DNA of 64,000 bases. Origin: Pseudomonas cavernicola (lineage in GTDB: Bacteria; Pseudomonadota; Gammaproteobacteria; Pseudomonadales; Pseudomonadaceae). The DNA lies in NCBI RefSeq assembly GCF_003596405.1, contig NZ_QYUR01000002.1:2372501-2436500 (forward strand), given 5' to 3'. The translations under genes and the position numbers were made by a program. Below, in pieces: positions 59,543-64,000 of this stretch (position 1 is the stretch's first letter; each line of letters begins with the position of its first letter). The notes beneath the pieces are model-generated. The model searched no databases. It worked only from the letters and a program-made list of their open reading frames with translations, and had not been told where the DNA came from.

Positions 59543-60213
59543 TGCGCCTGCGAGCGGTTCTTTTCGACATGGACGGCACCCTGCTCGACAGCGCGCCGGA
59601 CTTCATTGCCATCACCCAGGCCATGCGCGTCGCCCACGGCTTAGCACCCCTGACTGAGAAACTGATCCGCGATCAGGTCTCCGGTGGCGCCCGCGCCATG
59701 GTCGCCGCCGCCTTCGCCGCGGATCCGCAATCGGCCGAGTTCGAGGCGCTGCGCCTGGAGTTCCTCGACCGCTACCAGGATCACTGCGCTGTCCTGACCC
59801 GGCCTTTCGGCGGCATCCTCGAACTGCTGGCTGACATCGAGCAGGCCAAGCTGATCTGGGGCGTGGTGACCAACAAACCCGTGCGCTATGCCGCGCCGAT
59901 CATGCAACAGCTCGGCCTGGCTGAACGCTCAGCCGTGCTGATCTGCCCGGATCATGTGAAAAACAGCAAGCCCGACCCGGAGCCGTTGCTCCTCGCCTGC
60001 ACACAACTCGGGCTGGACCCGGCTACCGTGCTGTTTGTCGGTGATGACCTGCGCGATATCGAATCCGGTCGTGCGGCCGGCACCAAGACCGCCGCGGTCA
60101 CTTACGGCTATATCCACCCGGACGATAACCCGACGCACTGGGGCGCCGACGTGGTGGTCGATCACCCGCTGGAGCTGCGCGCCGTACTCGACCGGGCGCT
60201 AGGCAACTGCTGA
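59542..60213 (+). CDS. mupP: N-acetylmuramic acid 6-phosphate phosphatase (HAD family)
   Basis: 223 residues. HAD motif [13 protein letters not shown] (nucleophile Asp9), motif II VTNKP, motif III Lys in [11 protein letters not shown], motif [18 protein letters not shown]. It was once annotated gph; the gene after ubiG (PA3172) is MupP of the MurNAc recycling route, which bypasses early peptidoglycan steps and influences fosfomycin and AmpC phenotypes. The ATG at 59542 overlaps ubiG by one base. Confidence 0.9.
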   Translation: MRLRAVLFDMDGTLLDSAPDFIAITQAMRVAHGLAPLTEKLIRDQVSGGARAMVAAAFAADPQSAEFEALRLEFLDRYQDHCAVLTRPFGGILELLADIEQAKLIWGVVTNKPVRYAAPIMQQLGLAERSAVLICPDHVKNSKPDPEPLLLACTQLGLDPATVLFVGDDLRDIESGRAAGTKTAAVTYGYIHPDDNPTHWGADVVVDHPLELRAVLDRALGNC

Positions 60214-60221
60214 ACGACCGA

Positions 60222-60323
60222 CGTAGGGTGGATTAGCCGCGCAGCGGCGTAACCCACCATCGGCACCGCAAGATGCCGCCTGTGGCGGCATTGGTGGATT
60301 ACGCTGCGCTAATCCACCCTACG
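60222..60323. repeat. 102-bp palindromic repeat, GTAGGGTGGATT family
   Basis: Ends CGTAGGGTGGATTAGC (60222-60237) and GCTAATCCACCCTACG (60308-60323) are perfect complements. Inner arms CGTAACCCACCA and TGGTGGATTACG and a central GATGCCGCC / GGCGGCAT stem are also present. It is the best-preserved member of the family in this window, between mupP and the SDR gene. Confidence 0.75.
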
Positions 60324-60341
60324 AATGAGAGAGCCTTTACG

Positions 60342-61082
60342 ATGTTTCAATATTCTGCCCGCCCCGACCTGCTGAAAGATCGCGTGATCCTGGTCACCGG
60401 CGCCGGTCGCGGCATTGGCGCCGCTGCCGCCAAGACCTTCGCCGCCCACGGCGCTACCGTACTACTGCTGGGCAAGACCGAAGCAAATCTGACCCAGGTG
60501 TATGACGAGATCGAAGCAGCTGGCCACCCGCGACCGGCGCTCATTCCATTCAACTTGGAAACTGCCCTGCCGCATCAGTACGACGAGCTGGCCGCGATGG
60601 TCGAGAACGAGTTCGGGCGCCTGGATGGCCTGCTGCACAATGCCTCGATCATTGGCCCACGCACCCCACTCGAACAACTCTCCGGCGATAACTTCATGCG
60701 CGTCATGCACGTCAACGTGAACGCCATGTTTATGCTGACCAGCACCATGCTGCCACTACTGAAACTCTCGCAAGACGCCTCCGTGGTGTTCACCTCCAGC
60801 AGTGTCGGTCGCAAGGGCCGCGCTTATTGGGGCGCGTATGGCGTCTCCAAGTTCGCCACCGAAGGCCTGATGCAGACCCTCGCCGACGAGCTCGAGGGCA
60901 CCAGCGCCGCGCGCGCCAACAGCATCAACCCGGGCGCCACCCGCACCGACATGCGCGCCCAGGCCTACCCTGGCGAGAAGCCGACGAATAATCCGCTGCC
61001 TGAAGAGATCATGCCGATCTACCTCTACCTGATGGGGCCGGACAGCCTAGGGGTCAACGGCCAAGCCTTCGACGCGCAATAA
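60342..61082 (+). CDS. yciK: SDR oxidoreductase, YciK family
   Basis: 246 residues from the ATG at 60342; an earlier in-frame ATG (60273) lies inside the repeat. Rossmann motif VTGAGRGIGAAAAKTFAAHG, LLHNASIIGPRTPLEQ, catalytic Ser in FTSSSVGRKGRAYW, Tyr and Lys in YGVSKFA, and SINPGATRTDMRAQAYPGE. Substrate not established. Follows mupP as PA3173 does. Confidence 0.93.
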   Translation: MFQYSARPDLLKDRVILVTGAGRGIGAAAAKTFAAHGATVLLLGKTEANLTQVYDEIEAAGHPRPALIPFNLETALPHQYDELAAMVENEFGRLDGLLHNASIIGPRTPLEQLSGDNFMRVMHVNVNAMFMLTSTMLPLLKLSQDASVVFTSSSVGRKGRAYWGAYGVSKFATEGLMQTLADELEGTSAARANSINPGATRTDMRAQAYPGEKPTNNPLPEEIMPIYLYLMGPDSLGVNGQAFDAQ

Positions 61083-61232
61083 CCCAACTCTGTGCCTCCC
61101 CTCTCGGCAAAATCATCGGCAGGCCAAGCCCACAACCACCCGGGCTTAGCCTGCCAACAGTCATCCTCGCTGGCGAACACCACCATCTCCCACAAGCAGC
61201 CAAGCTAGCGCCGGAAAACCGGCGACTCACTT

Positions 61233-61250
61233 ATGTGATCGACATCACAT
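61233..61250 (+). promoter_or_regulatory. CRP/Vfr-type binding site
   Basis: ATGTGATCGACATCACAT: both half-sites are perfect (TGTGA-N6-TCACA), 158 bases before the diguanylate cyclase start. Binding by Vfr is inferred from the consensus. Confidence 0.6.
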
Positions 61251-61350
61251 TGCCGCCTTTCGCCAAACAACCGGCAAAAGATGGCCGATAGCCACCACTC
61301 ATCAACTGCAAGATATTGAATTTATTCAATTTTAATAAAAATGAACCCAA

Positions 61351-61366
61351 TGGCACGAAATTCGCT
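61351..61366 (+). promoter_or_regulatory. Candidate sigma-54 promoter of the GGDEF gene
   Basis: TGGCACGAAATTCGCT: GG and GC lie exactly ten bases apart, with a full TGGCACG -24 element and a TCGCT -12 element (consensus TTGCW). It ends 41 bases before the ATG. Alternative AT-rich sigma-70 boxes upstream cannot be excluded. Confidence 0.5.
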
Positions 61367-61407
61367 CTAACAGCACTGTTGCCGCGTTTCGCGCCAGAGG
61401 TTTCTTC

Positions 61408-62334
61408 ATGGTTCCCCCCAGCAAGACCAACACCATCGATTTCGACGCTGCCAAGCTGCAGCGCTTGGGTTTTTCCAGCAACCGCACGCACTCTTTGCGC
61501 CCGGTCAGCTTGGCCCAGCTGCGCCAACAGCTGAACCTACAGCTGCAGACCAGCCTGGAAGTCGAACGCATCCTCAGCCTGTTTTTCCGTGAAGTTCAGC
61601 GCCTGGTACCACTGGACGCACTGGCCTACCAACAACCGGCCAGCGATCTGCGCCTTGAGCTTGGCGAACGCGCCAACCACTCCGCTGGCTACCGCTTGAG
61701 CCATGAAGGCGAGTACCTCGGCGAATTGGTGTTCCGCCGCAACCAGCGCTTCACTGAAGAGGAGCTCGGCCAACTCGAATCACTGCTGGCCAGCCTGCTC
61801 TTTCCATTGCGTAACGCGCTGCTCTATCGCGCGGCAGTTCGGTGCGCGCTGCGCGACCCACTGACCGACACCGGCAACCGAATCGCCATGGATCAGGCCC
61901 TGCACCGCGAAGTCGACTTAGCCCGACGCAACCTGCAGCCACTGTCGCTACTGATGCTGGATGTCGATCACTTCAAACGGATCAATGACAGCTACGGCCA
62001 TAGCGCCGGCGACGAAGTGCTCAGAGCACTGGCGACGACCCTGAAAGCCCAGTTACGCAACATCGACATGATCTTTCGCTACGGCGGCGAAGAGTTTCTG
62101 ATTCTGCTCTCCAACACCGGCCGGGAAGCGGCCGCCATGATCGGAGAGCGTCTGCGCCACGCGGTGCAGGAGCTGCAATGCCTGGCCCAAGGGCAGGCTA
62201 TTGAGCTCTCCGCCAGCCTTGGCTGCGCCAATCTACTACCCGGGGAATCGGTAGACAGCCTGCTGCGCCGCGCGGACAGCGCGCTCTACATCGCCAAACG
62301 CGATGGCCGTAATAGGCTGACCATGGCCGGCTGA
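61408..62334 (+). CDS. Diguanylate cyclase (GGDEF)
   Basis: 308 residues. The N-terminal part, about 1-135, looks like a small GAF-type sensor (RQQLNLQLQTSLEVERILSL, LVPLDALAYQQP, LGELVFRRNQRFTEEELGQL). The GGDEF domain at about 145-305 has DPLTDTGNRIAMDQAL, MLDVDHFKRINDSYGHSAGD and an intact active site RYGGEEFLILL. No membrane segment. PA3177-like by position. An AGAGG precedes the ATG. Confidence 0.93.
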   Translation: MVPPSKTNTIDFDAAKLQRLGFSSNRTHSLRPVSLAQLRQQLNLQLQTSLEVERILSLFFREVQRLVPLDALAYQQPASDLRLELGERANHSAGYRLSHEGEYLGELVFRRNQRFTEEELGQLESLLASLLFPLRNALLYRAAVRCALRDPLTDTGNRIAMDQALHREVDLARRNLQPLSLLMLDVDHFKRINDSYGHSAGDEVLRALATTLKAQLRNIDMIFRYGGEEFLILLSNTGREAAAMIGERLRHAVQELQCLAQGQAIELSASLGCANLLPGESVDSLLRRADSALYIAKRDGRNRLTMAG

Positions 62335-62380
62335 GCATGATTTGCTGAAAAACCGCCGCGCGCGACAAACCGCACACAAT

Positions 62381-62409
62381 AAAAAAGGGGCTCAATGAGC
62401 CCCTTTTTT
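62381..62409. terminator. Bidirectional terminator between GGDEF gene and rluB
   Basis: AAAAAAGGGGCTCA-AT-GAGCCCCTTTTTT: an 8-bp GC core stem (GGGGCTCA with TGAGCCCC) flanked by A and T tracts, serving two convergent genes. Confidence 0.9.
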
Positions 62410-62423
62410 ACTAGCCAGGATTA

Positions 62424-63821
62424 TTACTCCGGCTTACGACCGCGACCGAAACCCGGTCGCTGACCTTCGCCAGCCGGCGGGCCACGGCGCTTGGCCGGTG
62501 CACCAGCGGGTTTACGCGCCGGCCGATCAGCCAGCTCAATGCCTGGCCGCCCCGACTTACCGGCGCTCGGACGCTTTTTGTTGACATCGCTCGGGCGCTC
62601 GGCCACTGGTGTGCCTCGGTTCTGCTCACCACGCCCAGCGGCTGGCCGCGGCGTACGCGGACCGCGCTCAGCGGACTCAGAACGCGGACCACTGCGCTGC
62701 GGACGCTCACCACCCTCAGGGCGCGGGTTACGACGCTCGCTCGAATCTGAGCGCGGGCCGCTACGCTGCGGACGCTCGCCGCCTTCAGGACGCGGGCTGC
62801 GCACCGGCCGCTCGCCACTACGCTGCGGACGCTCATTACCCTCGCCACGCGGAGCCCGAACTGGGCGCTCGCCTGCCTCGGGACGCGGAGCACGGGACGG
62901 ACGCTCGCCACCTTCGCTGTTCGCTACGGGGCCACCGTGGGCCGGACGCAGGGTTCTCGCCGGGCGCTCGCCACGCCCCACAGGCTTAGCCGATTTACGC
63001 TGCATGCGGTCGAGCTTCTCGCGGATCTTGGCCTTCATCCCCTGCTGAACAATAGGCGCCAAGCCTACTTCGGCACTGAGGATGTCCACTTCACCCTGGC
63101 TCATTTCGCGCCAGCGCCCCATGGTCAAGTCGGAAGTCAGGAACACCGGCCCGAAACGCACGCGCTTCAACCGACTGACCACCAAGCCCTGAGATTCCCA
63201 CAGGCGCCGCACTTCACGGTTACGACCTTCCATCACCACGCAGTGGTACCAATGGTTGAAGCCTTCACCGCCGGGCGCTTCCTTGATATCGGTAAAGCGC
63301 GCCGGGCCGTCTTCCAACAGCACGCCGTTCTTCAAGCGCAAGAGCATGTCTTCATCGACTTCGCCACGCACCCGCACGGCGTATTCGCGGTCCATCTGGT
63401 ACGACGGGTGCATCAAGCGGTTGGCCAGCTCACCGTCGGTGGTGAACATCAGCAGACCGGTGGTGTTGATGTCGAGGCGGCCGATATTGATCCAGCGCCC
63501 CTCTTTCGGCCGTGGCAGGCGATCGAATACGGTGGGGCGGCCTTCTGGATCGTCGCGGGTGCAGATTTCACCGTCAGGCTTGTTGTAGATCAGCACGCGG
63601 CGCGTTGCTTCCGCGGCCTCTTCGCGCTTGAGCAGGCGACCATCGATGGCGATGGCATCATGCAGATCAACACGCTGACCAAGGGTGGCAGCGTTGCCGT
63701 TGACCTTGACCCGGCCTTCGCCGATCCAGGCTTCAACGTCGCGGCGCGAGCCAAGGCCCATGCGCGCCAGGACTTTCTGCAGTTTTTCCCCGGCGGGACT
63801 GTATTCTTCGGACTCACTCAT
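62424..63821 (-). CDS. rluB: 23S rRNA pseudouridine(2605) synthase with long basic tail
   Basis: 465 residues from the ATG at 63821 (GGGAGGTG upstream). S4 domain at about 12-60 (KLQKVLARMGLGSRRDVEAW), catalytic domain with VLIYNKPDGEICT and the catalytic Asp117 in INIGRLDINTTGLLMFTTDG, then RNREVRRLWESQGL. From about residue 270 the tail is a low-complexity run of Arg/Gly/Pro/Ser/Glu with units such as GGERPQRSGPRS; this is extra to the E. coli-size core and may bind RNA. Next to scpB as usual. Confidence 0.94.
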   Translation of the reverse strand: MSESEEYSPAGEKLQKVLARMGLGSRRDVEAWIGEGRVKVNGNAATLGQRVDLHDAIAIDGRLLKREEAAEATRRVLIYNKPDGEICTRDDPEGRPTVFDRLPRPKEGRWINIGRLDINTTGLLMFTTDGELANRLMHPSYQMDREYAVRVRGEVDEDMLLRLKNGVLLEDGPARFTDIKEAPGGEGFNHWYHCVVMEGRNREVRRLWESQGLVVSRLKRVRFGPVFLTSDLTMGRWREMSQGEVDILSAEVGLAPIVQQGMKAKIREKLDRMQRKSAKPVGRGERPARTLRPAHGGPVANSEGGERPSRAPRPEAGERPVRAPRGEGNERPQRSGERPVRSPRPEGGERPQRSGPRSDSSERRNPRPEGGERPQRSGPRSESAERGPRTPRPAAGRGEQNRGTPVAERPSDVNKKRPSAGKSGRPGIELADRPARKPAGAPAKRRGPPAGEGQRPGFGRGRKPE

Positions 63822-63952
63822 TCTGGGCACCTCCCGGTGTAACAATCTGGTCACCTGCGGCGAGGACTCGCCGAGGGGCGCGCATCATACGCTGCGCAGC
63901 CTATCAAGCCTAGCGCATCTCCCCGCCTTAGCTGGCACCACCCGATGAAAGA

Positions 63953-64000
63953 TCAGTCGCGGGTAGCCTCTTCCTCGTCCGGCAAGGCTTCCTCGTGCTT
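63953..64000 (-). CDS. scpB: Probable ScpB C-terminus (partial)
   Basis: The last 15 codons of a gene entering from the right edge: KHEEALPDEEEATRD then TGA at 63953-63955. The acidic tail and the place upstream of rluB fit ScpB, the kleisin partner in chromosome condensation. Too short for certainty. Confidence 0.45.
   Translation of the reverse strand, partial: KHEEALPDEEEATRD

Larger units (their letters stand above)
61083..61407. other. 325-bp regulatory gap before the GGDEF gene
   Basis: No gene is seen in any frame. The stretch holds a short GCCGGAAAACCGGC hairpin (61210-61223), a CRP/Vfr-like palindrome and a sigma-54-like promoter, listed separately. Its 3' part (61300-61345) is very AT-rich, as expected for a promoter zone. 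Confidence 0.6.

Noticed and set aside
62600..62980. Regular short repeats resembling a CRISPR array
   Set aside because: The units are codon-scale repeats inside the rluB tail, with no constant spacers and no cas genes.

Overview
The window is a chromosomal segment of a Pseudomonas-type gammaproteobacterium. The order trpF–truA–fimV–usg–asd–leuB–(methyltransferase)–leuD–leuC–LysR, then gltX–LysR–HlyD–EmrB, uvrB–aminotransferase–tRNA-Asn–comEA–wbpM, and ihfB–rpsA–cmk–tyrA/aroA–hisC–pheA–serC–gyrA–mtnA–mtaD–ubiG–mupP–yciK–GGDEF–rluB matches the backbone I know from P. aeruginosa around PA3113–PA3179. Several local replacements argue against P. aeruginosa itself. All calls are from reading the sequence; no database search was run.

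Layout. 1–1.4 kb: trpF (cut by the left edge) and truA. 1.4–3.65 kb: a non-backbone stretch between truA and fimV, with a 38-residue membrane peptide gene coupled to a prohibitin-type SPFH gene and decayed DNA on both sides. 3.66–13.1 kb: fimV (type IV pilus/polar hub), an Asd-like paralogue without the catalytic Cys, asd, and leuB, leuD and leuC interrupted by a methyltransferase gene. 13.2–19.2 kb: a LysR regulator, a five-PAS GGDEF-EAL protein, ibpA with a sigma-32 promoter and a ROSE-type RNA thermometer, and dusC. 19.2–24.6 kb: repeats, a thioesterase, a compact Entner-Doudoroff cluster (pgl, edd, eda), an alpha/beta hydrolase and a TetR regulator. 24.7–25.3 kb: four tRNAs (Ala-Glu-Ala-Glu in transcription order) behind a strong promoter. 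25.4–29.1 kb: a TrmB-like regulator divergent from an MHS transporter and a nitrilase, ending in a 205-bp fold-back element, wedged between the tRNAs and gltX.

29.1–39 kb: gltX, a LysR regulator divergent from an EmrAB-type pump, an EamA exporter, uvrB, an aromatic aminotransferase and tRNA-Asn. 39.04–40.96 kb: a complete-looking group IIC intron with its reverse transcriptase, placed immediately after the intrinsic terminator of a comEA-like gene. 41–44.7 kb: wbpM survives, but the O-antigen cluster expected between ihfB and wbpM is gone. Only a frameshifted 3' part of a wbpL-like gene and a frameshifted lapA remain, joined almost directly. 44.7–56 kb: ihfB, rpsA, cmk and the aromatic/serine pathway genes (tyrA-aroA fusion, hisC, pheA, serC) with gyrA, all on the minus strand with short gaps or overlaps. 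56–64 kb: mtnA and mtaD (methylthioadenosine salvage), ubiG, mupP, yciK, a diguanylate cyclase with candidate CRP/Vfr and sigma-54 sites, rluB with a long repetitive tail, and the extreme C-terminus of a probable scpB.

Small palindromic repeats recur in intergenic gaps in two families: one with GTAGGGTGGAT-type ends, one with GTAGGAGCG-type ends. I did not find a convincing new multi-gene defence or mobile system. The items most worth following are the collapsed O-antigen locus, the nitrilase island with its palindromic operator and fold-back element, the group IIC intron, the SPFH/small-peptide pair and the ibpA thermometer.
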